The notes under the pieces were generated by a model. The model was given only the letters and a program-made list of their open reading frames with translations. It did no database searches and was not told the DNA's origin. The translations under genes were made by a program, and so were the position numbers. From a virus, in the IMG/VR virus record IMGVR_UViG_3300021961_000202, positions 1 through 42,406 of that record: 42,406 nucleotides of DNA; one strand, written 5' to 3'. This document shows, piece by piece, positions 32,492-40,021 of this stretch (within the stretch, counting starts at the first letter, position 1; each line of letters begins with the position of its first letter).

Positions 32492-33432
32492 TTGAATTCA
32501 CACTCCACCATAATCTCAGTTAAACAGGCAAGCATATTGATTTCTTGGTCTGCAACAAATGCCGATTGATACTGATACTTAGCAAGAACAAGCACAGCAG
32601 CAGGAATGCTATTGTTTTCGAGAGAACTATAAAGAGAGTCGTAAATGCGACGCAACAATACAGTAGTATCATTATCCAAGTTAGATACCACCCACTTTCG
32701 AACTTCTGGGAAGTTTTTCTCTTTAAGATTTTTGAGAAGATCATTTACAGCGATGTCTGAGAAAGATGCAAGAATACCCGAGTCAATCTCTCCCCCCACC
32801 GAATACCTTTGACATTCATTGAGGACTCGTCGCCAGTCTGGGAAGTGTTTATTGATAAGTTCTGCAAGGACTTTCGGATCATATTTGACGCCTTCTGCAT
32901 CCAAGATATTTTGGAGACGCTTGAAAAAGGATCCTGCCAATGCTGTTTTTTCTTTCCCTTTAATCCCAAAGTCGATGACGGCGCAACGGGAATGTAGGGG
33001 TTCAATGATTTTGTTTTTGTAGTTGCAGGTAAAGATGAAACGGCAATTACCAGCAAATTCCTCAATAAACGCCCGTAGGAGGAGTTGTACGTCGTTTCCT
33101 GTGTTGTCTGCCTCATCAATGATAACAACTTTGTGTTTAGCATCTGACGAAAGTGAGACGGTCGAAGCGAAGTTCTTCGCATTGTTTCGGACAGTATCGA
33201 GGAATCTACCTTCGTCGGATCCATTAATGACATATACATCTACTCCAAGTTCATTGCAGAGTGCTTTTGCAACTGTTGTCTTACCGATACCAGGAGGACC
33301 AGCAAGAAGCATATTCGGAATTTCACCCCTATTTAGAAACTCCTGAAACGTTTTCTTTGTACTTTCTGGAAGAATGCAATCTTCAATAGTCTTGGGTCGA
33401 TACTTCTCAACCCAAATAAAATCACTGTTCAT
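32488..33432 (-). CDS. 44: Clamp loader large subunit, T4 gp44-like
   Basis: AAA+ ATPase that opens and loads the gp45 clamp. The 314-aa product (ATG at 33432; the upstream extension begins with TTG) has KYRP near the start, Walker A GPPGIGKT (45-52), Walker B VVIIDEADN with D106/E107, and sensor/arginine-finger motif HSRC (147-150). Size matches T4 gp44 (319 aa). Separated from the preceding 170-aa gene by 2 bases. Confidence 0.95.
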   Translation of the reverse strand: MNSDFIWVEKYRPKTIEDCILPESTKKTFQEFLNRGEIPNMLLAGPPGIGKTTVAKALCNELGVDVYVINGSDEGRFLDTVRNNAKNFASTVSLSSDAKHKVVIIDEADNTGNDVQLLLRAFIEEFAGNCRFIFTCNYKNKIIEPLHSRCAVIDFGIKGKEKTALAGSFFKRLQNILDAEGVKYDPKVLAELINKHFPDWRRVLNECQRYSVGGEIDSGILASFSDIAVNDLLKNLKEKNFPEVRKWVVSNLDNDTTVLLRRIYDSLYSSLENNSIPAAVLVLAKYQYQSAFVADQEINMLACLTEIMVECEFK

Positions 33433-33434
33433 AA

Positions 33435-33947
33435 TCAAATCCAATCAGGTTTACGCTCAGGCATACGAAGGTAATTATCCTTCACCCAAGTTTTAGAAGC
33501 AATATACCTTTTATATGCAGTAAAGGTATCAATGCTCTCATCAAATTTCCATTCTTCAGGCATTGCCCTAGCAAATGGAGTTACTTCAGTAATCTTCCCC
33601 TTTGGAAAAAGATAGTAAGCATCTACAAGTGTTTTATAACAAGAATGAACTTTTCCATATCGCAGTTGATATTCATCAGATAAGTTCATCCCCCACTTAA
33701 TTAACCAATAGGCATTATGGATACTATCCATTGCCCATTTGGTACAGGGATGATTACGAAACGCACCTTTTTCAGTTCGGTAGGGAGTGCCATCAGTCTT
33801 AGGAAGAGTGCCATAGTTATGACCCCACTTCTCAGATGCAACGATAGAAAGCATTTGGCAGCATTCCAGAGGCATCTTGACGATGTGTTTGTCGGGAAGA
33901 CAAATGGCACTTTCAGCAGGCCAAGGAGAAGTTACGAAGATGTTCAT
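33435..33947 (-). CDS. Conserved phage protein between gp45 and gp44, possible pyrimidine-dimer glycosylase-like
   Basis: The 170-aa product begins MNIFVTSPWPAESAICLPDK and has the pattern DKHIVKMPLECCQMLSIV ... NHPCTKWAMDS ... WGMNLSDEYQLRYGKVH. I associate this pattern with a phage family sometimes annotated as pyrimidine dimer DNA glycosylase (Pyr_excise, PF03013-like), but the T4 DenV active site is not clearly recognisable. It overlaps gp45 by ATGA and is expressed with the clamp and clamp loader. Role in repair is plausible but not shown. Confidence 0.55.
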   Translation of the reverse strand: MNIFVTSPWPAESAICLPDKHIVKMPLECCQMLSIVASEKWGHNYGTLPKTDGTPYRTEKGAFRNHPCTKWAMDSIHNAYWLIKWGMNLSDEYQLRYGKVHSCYKTLVDAYYLFPKGKITEVTPFARAMPEEWKFDESIDTFTAYKRYIASKTWVKDNYLRMPERKPDWI

Positions 33948-34609
33948 CCAAAGGTAGAATCAGGTTCCAGAGCAATATAATACTTCAAATTGTACTTGGT
34001 ATTAGTGAACTGTGACAAAAGTTTAGAAGACACAACCACATCATATGCGCCAGGAATAATCTTGATATTTTCTACTTTGAAGTTGAAGGTAAACTGATCA
34101 TCAGTCTCACCAACTACAATCGCATACTCGTTAGAGGTATCGTTCTTCTTATCACGGACTACCAGTTTGATCACACCATTCTCACCAACGGCAGACAAGT
34201 CGGGCAGTTGATACACTGCTGCTGCCTTGACAAGTTTTTCAAGAGAAGTGCTGTCCAGTTGGAAACAAACATCTGCCGAAGGAAGTTGAATCTCCTTATC
34301 AGGGGGTGAAATAATCACATTAGGATCAGCATAAAAATACTTCACCCGACGCTTACCCTCTTTGATGCTGAGATAAGACTGCTCAGTAAAATCAAGATCG
34401 GGATCTTGGTGCAAACCAAGACCATTCAGAAACTGGTTCAGATCATAAATGGCAAAGTCACGAGGAAACTCTTCCGTAATGTCTGCTTCTGCAAGGATGT
34501 TCTTTGCAACAGAAATAGTACGAAGTTTGTTACCCTCCTTTACAAGAATGGAATTATTGATTCCCGCAAAGTTTTTAAGAATAACAAGGGTATTGTCAGA
34601 AAGTTTCAT
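33944..34609 (-). CDS. 45: Sliding clamp, T4 gp45-like
   Basis: Trimeric processivity clamp for gp43 and coactivator of late transcription in T4. The product (221 aa from ATG 34609, MKLSDNTLVILKNFAGIN) aligns with T4 gp45 from its first residue; an in-frame ATG at 34630 overlaps the upstream stop as ATGA, so translation may start there and add 7 residues. Typical features are IYDLNQFLNGLGL, the central FYADPNVIISPP, and the end KYYIALEPDSTFG. It is coupled to the 170-aa gene. Confidence 0.93.
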   Translation of the reverse strand: MKLSDNTLVILKNFAGINNSILVKEGNKLRTISVAKNILAEADITEEFPRDFAIYDLNQFLNGLGLHQDPDLDFTEQSYLSIKEGKRRVKYFYADPNVIISPPDKEIQLPSADVCFQLDSTSLEKLVKAAAVYQLPDLSAVGENGVIKLVVRDKKNDTSNEYAIVVGETDDQFTFNFKVENIKIIPGAYDVVVSSKLLSQFTNTKYNLKYYIALEPDSTFG

Positions 34610-34626
34610 AGTTTTATCTTGGAGTT

Positions 34627-35115
34627 TCATTTGTTTTCAATCAGATTAAGGTGATTAATCAGAAGAATTGTATAGTGAAGAACTTTAAAGAGATCTGCAC
34701 GGGGAGTTCCTTTCGTATCATACCGATCAATATACTTGGTTACATTACCAGCGCAGAATCCTTCGCGGCGATTGTGCTTGATCTTATCGAGAGTTTGTTC
34801 TTTACCACCACCAGTTCGATCAACATAATGCTGGCGATAAGTGCTTGCAATATATTCTTCAAGTTGTTTCAGGATTTTATCTTCGTTGTATTTCCAGAAA
34901 CCGTTTTTGTTTGTATCTTCGGGCATTTTCAAATTAAAAGTGGAAGGCATATTCAATGATAGATGATCTTCACCAAGACCACCAGGAAGTCGTGATCCAA
35001 AGATGATTGTATCTGGTGAGGCATAAGGATTTCCAGTTAAACTAATACCATCTTCCTCCCAGAAATCTTGATTAGGGATTGAACTTTCGTAAGTGCTCTC
35101 AAAGTTTTCTGACAT
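34627..35115 (-). CDS. DUF3310 protein, nucleotide-kinase-like
   Basis: The 162-aa product has an N-terminal half of low complexity and a DUF3310 segment from about residue 105: LDKIKHNRREGFCAGNVTKY, then IDRYDTKG and LFKVLHYTILLINHL. T7 gp1.7, a nucleotide kinase, belongs to this family, so a role in nucleotide metabolism is possible. It ends by ATGA overlap with a gp45 start. A terminator of the cobS-like gene lies upstream. Confidence 0.7.
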   Translation of the reverse strand: MSENFESTYESSIPNQDFWEEDGISLTGNPYASPDTIIFGSRLPGGLGEDHLSLNMPSTFNLKMPEDTNKNGFWKYNEDKILKQLEEYIASTYRQHYVDRTGGGKEQTLDKIKHNRREGFCAGNVTKYIDRYDTKGTPRADLFKVLHYTILLINHLNLIENK

Positions 35116-35134
35116 TTTGTTTCATAGTAAAGGG

Positions 35135-35160
35135 TAAAAAGGAGGCACATTGACCTCCTT
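35135..35160 (-). terminator. Intrinsic terminator after the cobS-like gene
   Basis: AAGGAGG-(TCAATGTG)-CCTCCTT stem followed by TTT and A/C-rich sequence on the minus strand, just after the stop at 35169. Confidence 0.8.
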
Positions 35161-35168
35161 ATATTCTA

Positions 35169-36272
35169 TCAGTTTGCCTGCTGTTCGTCAACAGGAAGTT
35201 GGAAATCAGCATCAACCTTGTCATAGAGTTCAAGGAATGCTTGCTTGGTTTCGTCGTCAAAGCGATTCACACAAACTTGGATTGCCTTTGCTTTGTCTTG
35301 GAAAATGCTGTAAGCACGAATGATATGAACCAGACGGCGGGTGCTGATGATTTCCTCAATACCACCATCGTAGAAGGTCTTGCGGATGATGTCTGCCCAG
35401 TCCACCAGGCGCTTGCAGAAGTCGCGGTCTTCCACGCCAAGATCCAGAGCGATGCCTTCCAGGATCTTCTGCTCGGTTGCAGGGGCGGGATAGGACTGCT
35501 CAAAGGTCACAGGGAAGCGTTCCAGGAATGCCTCATTGAGCACGTTGGTGCCGATGAATCGTCCATCATCAGAACCCTTACCTTTGGTGTTGGCGGTGGC
35601 AATCACATTGAAACCAGCAGCAGGTTTCACAAAGCGACCAATCTTTTTAAGGAACACACCCTTACCTTCCAGAATAGATTGAAGGCACAGGATCTTGTTG
35701 GAAGCAAGGTCAATCTCATCCAGCAGCAACACGGCACCACGTTCAAGTGCTTCGACCACAGGACCATTGTGCCACACAGTTTCGCCATTCACAAGACGGA
35801 AACCACCAATCAGATCATCTTCATCAGTTTCGATGGTGATGTTTACACGGATGAGTTCACGGTTAAGTTGAGAACACGCTTGCTCAACAGAGAACGTTTT
35901 ACCATTACCCGAAAGACCCGTAATGAATGCAGGATAAAAAATACGGGACTGAATAATTTTTTTAATATCATTAAAGTTACCAAACTTGACGAAGGTATCA
36001 TCTTTGTCAGGAATAAGATTTTGTTCGGCGGCAGGAAGAACGGCAGGTGCTTGGAAAGAACGCTCAATCTCATCAACACGTTGTTGAGTCACTTCCAAAT
36101 TCCAACGACCACGTGAGGTTTTATAATTTTCAAGGCGACGAGTTACAGTTTGATAGTTCAGAGAACGAGAAGCACAAAATCCTTTCAGATCTCCAGCAGT
36201 GATTTCAGATCCGTAAAGTTCTTTGATGCTTTCAATAAGTTGTTGATCGTTCACAGAAGACTTGCGAGGCAT
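35169..36272 (-). CDS. cobS: MoxR/CobS-like AAA+ ATPase
   Basis: The 367-aa product has an N-terminal helical segment (MPRKSSVNDQQLIESIKELY) and an AAA+ core: Walker A GLSGNGKT (119-126), Walker B VLLLDEID (181-188), the motif ANTKGKGSDDGRFIG and NEAFLERF. This is the CobS/MoxR type, usually paired with a VWA protein; cyanophage versions are annotated CobS (cobaltochelatase subunit). The true role may be remodelling of a protein by the partner encoded upstream at 36361. GC content in the middle reaches about 60 percent, far above neighbours. It is preceded by the box-hairpin-TATAAT module and followed by a terminator, so it is its own unit. Confidence 0.85.
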   Translation of the reverse strand: MPRKSSVNDQQLIESIKELYGSEITAGDLKGFCASRSLNYQTVTRRLENYKTSRGRWNLEVTQQRVDEIERSFQAPAVLPAAEQNLIPDKDDTFVKFGNFNDIKKIIQSRIFYPAFITGLSGNGKTFSVEQACSQLNRELIRVNITIETDEDDLIGGFRLVNGETVWHNGPVVEALERGAVLLLDEIDLASNKILCLQSILEGKGVFLKKIGRFVKPAAGFNVIATANTKGKGSDDGRFIGTNVLNEAFLERFPVTFEQSYPAPATEQKILEGIALDLGVEDRDFCKRLVDWADIIRKTFYDGGIEEIISTRRLVHIIRAYSIFQDKAKAIQVCVNRFDDETKQAFLELYDKVDADFQLPVDEQQAN

Positions 36273-36304
36273 GATGTAGTTAGGTTGTTTTTTTCAACAA
36301 AGTA

Positions 36305-36351
36305 ATTATACAAGCAAAAGAGGGGTAGAAACCCCCTACTGTGCCAGTTTG
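36305..36351 (-). promoter_or_regulatory. Box-hairpin-TATAAT module upstream of the cobS-like gene
   Basis: On the minus strand: CAAACTGGCACA (36340-36351), a hairpin GGGGT/ACCCC (36321-36337) and TATAAT (36305-36310). The identical 12-base box and TATAAT with the same 29-base interval recur at 38527-38573. TATAAT lies 32 bases before the ATG of the cobS-like gene. Confidence 0.6.
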
Positions 36352-36360
36352 AAAATTGGA

Positions 36361-38505
36361 TCAGGCAACCAACTCGACAAACTCACCAAGAATTTTTTTG
36401 TTCATCTTTTTGGATTTCAAACTTTTCACAAAAGCAGATTTGATTTGTGCTTTGGTTGCAGATTCTTGTACATCAAATTCACTGTCCTGAGCAAGAGCAC
36501 TGGCAGAAAGACCGAAGTAAGAGTGATACCCAGACTTCTTAATCGTGAATGCTTTCTCCTTTTTCCAAGAACTCATTGTCTTTTCATAATCAGGTCCAAA
36601 GAATCCACAATAACGACGAATAAAAGAACCAGCATCACGTGATTCAAGAACACGAATACCAATAAAGTTAATATCAGTAAACCTATCCCGAAGATTGCGA
36701 AGCAGAATGTCAGTGAACTCGTGATAATCACAATCACAAGAATAGGTCATACCAGTCTTACGATCACGAATAAAAGCATTAGGACCAATATGTGCTGTGC
36801 CCATAAAAGGTTCTTCCTCCCAGCGACGCTGAACCTCACGATGATATTTGAGCATAGATCCTTCACCATCACTCAATACAACACACTGAACTTTTTGAAG
36901 TTTGTTTTCACTCTGAAACTTTGGAAGAATCTGATGAAGAGAAATCATTGCCTCATTCAAAGGAGTACCAGAAAGACTCATCCCAAGAGGAGCAGAATAA
37001 CGTGCATAAGAATTATATCGGAATGATGCTGCAAGGCGAAAAATATTTTTCATTTGAATATCCAAATTCTTACCATTCACTTTACTGGTAATCAGATTCA
37101 TCATAGAAAACCACTCCCCAACTTGAATAAGACCATCACGCTTTTTATAGGAGAGATCACGGAGGGTTGCTTTACCATCATCATCATACTTCACAAGAGG
37201 ATAGTCAGTAGTGAAAGCATAGACTTCAAAAGGAATAGAAACTTTTTTGCAGAACCAAACAAGATTGAAAAGTTGCTTGACAGTATCCACCATTACATCA
37301 CCCATTGAACCAGACCAGTCCAATACAAACACTAGACCGTGATTTTTACCATCGGCAAGTGTAGTTACTTTACGAAAAATATCTTCGTTGTACTTATAGG
37401 TATGAAGTTTAGAGCAGTCAAGAACACCAGTACGAGCAGTTGTAGCACGAGCATAAGAATCTGCTGCCTTGCGACACTCAAACTCTTTCACTAGATAGTT
37501 GACCTCTTTTTGAGCAGAACGCTTGAACTCCGCAAACTTCTTATCAACCTCACCAAAAATATCATTTTCAGAATATTCGTTCCTTTCAAGATAGTTGTTC
37601 CACTCCGAAAAACACTTTTCGTGAATCTCTGCATTAGGAACAATAATCTTATTCAGATCAACCTGAGGAAGTTCAAGATAAACATTCTCATAACCGTCAT
37701 TATTGACTAGATCTTTAAGTGCCTCTTCAAGATTATCCATCGTCTTGACTTCGGGTTCTTCATCCTTTTCAGAACTCTGAGAAGTAGGTTTCTTCTCTTG
37801 ATTAGTTTCACTAGAAGCAGGAGATTCAGAAGTATCTCCCTGAGGTTGGTCATTCTCACCCTCTTGCTGATCTGAAAAATCAGAAGCAGGTTGTTGACTT
37901 GCACCAGAATCCTGAGATTCCAGATTGTCCATCGGAGTCTTGGTTTCTTCTTCTTGCTTGTGTTTGCAATAATTATAAAGTACCTCTGCGGCAATTAGAA
38001 CATCAGCGAAGGTTTCAGTTTCCGCAATCAGGTTGATGATTTCAGTCTCTTCACCACGCTCAATGGGCACATCCACATAGTTACCAACCTTGAACCAGAG
38101 GTTTGCACGGTCGGCAAGATTATAAGTTTCTAGATTATCATCTTTGATTTGGAAGAAATCCTCATCGGCAAGTTCTTTGTATCCGTTATAGAAAGTCTTA
38201 GCAAGACCAGCATAACGACGCTTCATTAGTTTCTCAATACGAGCATCCTCCACTACATTCACAAACTGTGGTGGAATCTTGTGTTCCTTCAACCAATTCT
38301 CGTCAGGTGTATAGAGAGCGTGTCCGACTTCATGACCCACCAGCAGATCATAAACAGTTCCACTTGCACGTTCCCATAGAGGCAGAGTCAGAACACGAGT
38401 ATGAACGTTGAAGCAAGCAGTCTCCACCTTCTTATGCTCAACAACAAGATCCTCAGTGGCAAGCAGTTTGGCAAGTTGGGACTTGATTTCGTGGCGGACA
38501 GTCAT
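36361..38505 (-). CDS. Zincin metallopeptidase-VWA fusion protein, CobT-like partner of the AAA+ protein
   Basis: The 714-aa product (ATG at 38505; the longer form would start with TTG inside the promoter) has HEVGHALYTP (H58, E59, H62) with a downstream glutamate in VVEDARIEK, a classical HExxH zincin site. After helical domains there is an acidic, Ser/Gln-rich linker (about 195-260), and then a VWA domain with an intact MIDAS, FVLDWSGSMGD (D396, S398, S400). The acidic linker and VWA recall CobT, which works with CobS; here a protease is fused to it. Together with the AAA+ gene it could form a protease-chaperone machine. Substrate and timing are unknown; the box-hairpin-TATAAT module upstream suggests early or middle expression. 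Confidence 0.8.
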   Translation of the reverse strand: MTVRHEIKSQLAKLLATEDLVVEHKKVETACFNVHTRVLTLPLWERASGTVYDLLVGHEVGHALYTPDENWLKEHKIPPQFVNVVEDARIEKLMKRRYAGLAKTFYNGYKELADEDFFQIKDDNLETYNLADRANLWFKVGNYVDVPIERGEETEIINLIAETETFADVLIAAEVLYNYCKHKQEEETKTPMDNLESQDSGASQQPASDFSDQQEGENDQPQGDTSESPASSETNQEKKPTSQSSEKDEEPEVKTMDNLEEALKDLVNNDGYENVYLELPQVDLNKIIVPNAEIHEKCFSEWNNYLERNEYSENDIFGEVDKKFAEFKRSAQKEVNYLVKEFECRKAADSYARATTARTGVLDCSKLHTYKYNEDIFRKVTTLADGKNHGLVFVLDWSGSMGDVMVDTVKQLFNLVWFCKKVSIPFEVYAFTTDYPLVKYDDDGKATLRDLSYKKRDGLIQVGEWFSMMNLITSKVNGKNLDIQMKNIFRLAASFRYNSYARYSAPLGMSLSGTPLNEAMISLHQILPKFQSENKLQKVQCVVLSDGEGSMLKYHREVQRRWEEEPFMGTAHIGPNAFIRDRKTGMTYSCDCDYHEFTDILLRNLRDRFTDINFIGIRVLESRDAGSFIRRYCGFFGPDYEKTMSSWKKEKAFTIKKSGYHSYFGLSASALAQDSEFDVQESATKAQIKSAFVKSLKSKKMNKKILGEFVELVA

Positions 38506-38526
38506 AGGTCTGATGCGTATGAAATC

Positions 38527-38573
38527 ATTATACAAAAAAAGAGGGTGGTGAGACCCTCTTATGTGCCAGTTTG
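38527..38573 (-). promoter_or_regulatory. Box-hairpin-TATAAT module upstream of the zincin-VWA gene
   Basis: On the minus strand: CAAACTGGCACA (38562-38573), hairpin AAGAGGGT/ACCCTCTT and TATAAT (38527-38532). Spacing between box and TATAAT is identical to the copy at 36305-36351. TATAAT is 21 bases before the ATG at 38505. Confidence 0.6.
38533..38560 (-). terminator. Intrinsic terminator after the 174-aa gene
   Basis: AAGAGGGT-CTCACC-ACCCTCTT (8-bp stem) followed by TTTTTTT on the minus strand; it is embedded in the box-hairpin-TATAAT module. Confidence 0.85.
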
Positions 38574-38582
38574 GGAAGTGGG

Positions 38583-39107
38583 TCAGACTCCCTTTAAACG
38601 AATTCCAGTGATCGGATCATAACCTGGTTTGTCACCTTTGTATGTGCCACCCGCATTTCCTGATCCTCCTTTATTCACAATCCCCTTTGCTCTCTTGTAA
38701 TCTGGTGATTCCAAGTCATCCTTTGCTTGCTCAACAATACTCTTCTTCCACTCTTTACTCATATTCGCCATAATAGCAAGAGCTGCTTCTTCGGTATCTG
38801 CATAACCTTCGTCGAGAAGGTGTCCTTTTACAATGTCAAACATATCAACAGAGTTAAACAATTTTCCAGCGCCCTGTACTGCACGGTTTAAAGCGCCACC
38901 ATAATCTCCACTTTTTACCTGATTGCCAATTTTATCAACTTCTCTACCGGCAACATATCCACCAAGAGGACCATATTTTTTATTTGCCTGTCTCTGAACT
39001 GGTGGTTTTACAGCACTGGTAGCAGTATCAACGACAGTATCAAGCATACTCTGCTCATAAACGGAAGAATATGCTTCCATCAAACCTCTAACTTCTTTTG
39101 ATTCCAT
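38583..39107 (-). CDS. Late structural/internal protein, LMEA leader and EGYA motif
   Basis: The 174-aa product starts MESKEVRGLMEAYSSVYEQ, with LME/A fitting a gp21-type prohead protease site. Residues 88-126 carry the core motif FDIVKGHLLDEGYADTEEAA, AIMANMSKEWKKSIVEQ. The end (DKPGYDPITGIRLKGV) is a short separate tail. A late promoter AATAAATA lies upstream. The same leader and motif are found in three neighbours. Packaging in the head is inferred. Confidence 0.65.
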   Translation of the reverse strand: MESKEVRGLMEAYSSVYEQSMLDTVVDTATSAVKPPVQRQANKKYGPLGGYVAGREVDKIGNQVKSGDYGGALNRAVQGAGKLFNSVDMFDIVKGHLLDEGYADTEEAALAIMANMSKEWKKSIVEQAKDDLESPDYKRAKGIVNKGGSGNAGGTYKGDKPGYDPITGIRLKGV

Positions 39108-39126
39108 TTTGTTATAGTTTTTTAGT

Positions 39127-39134
39127 TATTTATT
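39127..39134 (-). promoter_or_regulatory. Late promoter for the 174-aa gene
   Basis: AATAAATA followed by ACTAAAAAAC on the minus strand, 20 bases before the ATG at 39107 and right after a terminator. Confidence 0.6.
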
Positions 39135-39159
39135 AAAAAAAAGAGGTCATATGACCTCC
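39135..39159 (-). terminator. Intrinsic terminator after the 269-aa gene
   Basis: A perfect palindrome GAGGTCATATGACCTC (39143-39158) followed by eight T on the minus strand. Confidence 0.8.
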
Positions 39160-39182
39160 AAAAATGAAATTTATTTAATCAA

Positions 39183-39992
39183 TCACCAGAGAGGTTCGTC
39201 TCTCATAGGTGCTTGTGGTTTTCTTTGTGGTTGTTTTGGTGCATCACCAGAACCAGGACCCCAGAGAGGACCATCTGCATATGGTTTTCCGTCACCAGGA
39301 CGGGTGCTATATCCACCAGTTGGTGCTTTCTTTTTTAACATTTCAGAACCAGTTTTAATTGCACCTTGAACTGATGGATTACTCATTGCCTTTTGGAGAA
39401 GTCCAGCACCAGTTCTGATTGCATTTCCAACTGGATTTGGAGTATATCCTCCACCAGCAATAGTCTCAACAATATTCTGTCTCCAATCCTCACTCATATT
39501 TGCCATAATGACAAGAGCTGATTGATTAGTATCGGCATAACCTTCGGCAACCAGATACTCAAGAATAATATCAAAGAGATCAGTTTCTACTTCTTCACGA
39601 GCAAACTCTCTACTTCTTGGTTGAGAACTACCACCGTGAGAAAACTCTCTACTTCTTGGTTCTGGTTTCTGAGGTTTTTGTTTAGCAGATCCACCACCCG
39701 TAGAATTAGTGGAATGACTTAATTCAGAACCTCTCATTCCAGCAGCATTTTCCTTTGCCCTCTTCATATCACGATAATCTTGAACAGGATCTTCGGAGAT
39801 ATATCCTTCTTTCATTTCATCTTCATCTTCTTTTTCCTTCTTTCCTTTCTTCTTACCATTCATTTCAGGAGTCTCTTTTTCAGACTTTTCCTCATCCTCA
39901 CACTCACAATCAGATTCAGCAATGACTTCTTCTGGTTGAGCATAAACGGAAGCATACGCCTCCATCAGGTCTTTTACTAGTTTTGCTTCCAT
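39183..39992 (-). CDS. Late structural/internal protein, LMEA leader, acidic linker and EGYA motif
   Basis: The 269-aa product begins MEAKLVKDLMEAYASVYAQP (LME/A). Residues 25-65 are a very acidic and Lys-rich stretch (DCECEDEEKSEKETPEM then KKGKKEKEDEDEM), then a repeated PRSREF motif (SREFSHGG, SREFAREE). Residues about 140-176 carry the EGYA motif (FDIILEYLVAEGYADTNQSA, VIMANMSEDWRQNIVE). The C-terminal part is Gly/Pro-rich and ends EPLW. A late promoter TATAAATA lies 20 bases upstream. Probably virion-associated; charge pattern fits a scaffold or internal head protein. Confidence 0.65.
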   Translation of the reverse strand: MEAKLVKDLMEAYASVYAQPEEVIAESDCECEDEEKSEKETPEMNGKKKGKKEKEDEDEMKEGYISEDPVQDYRDMKRAKENAAGMRGSELSHSTNSTGGGSAKQKPQKPEPRSREFSHGGSSQPRSREFAREEVETDLFDIILEYLVAEGYADTNQSALVIMANMSEDWRQNIVETIAGGGYTPNPVGNAIRTGAGLLQKAMSNPSVQGAIKTGSEMLKKKAPTGGYSTRPGDGKPYADGPLWGPGSGDAPKQPQRKPQAPMRDEPLW

Positions 39993-40012
39993 TTTACCAA
40001 TAGTTTTTTAGT

Positions 40013-40020
40013 TATTTATA
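40013..40020 (-). promoter_or_regulatory. Late promoter for the 269-aa gene
   Basis: Exact TATAAATA followed by ACTAAAAAAC on the minus strand, 20 bases before the ATG at 39992. It overlaps no CDS stop but lies directly beside the 707-aa gene end. Confidence 0.7.
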
Positions 40021-40021
40021 G

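Noticed and set aside
35199-36116. A 305-codon open frame on the plus strand
   Set aside because: It lies antisense to the cobS-like gene with its clear Walker motifs; the open frame follows from the GC-rich codon pattern of that gene. No ribosome binding site and no recognisable protein family.
36340-36351. TGGCAC in the repeated box as a sigma54 -24 element
   Set aside because: There is no TTGCA-type -12 element at the needed spacing, and cyanobacterial hosts lack sigma54.
36361-38505. Zincin-VWA gene as part of a phage cobalamin pathway
   Set aside because: No other cobalamin gene (such as cobN) is visible in the window, and the HExxH peptidase site is not part of cobaltochelatase. The CobT similarity is architectural only.
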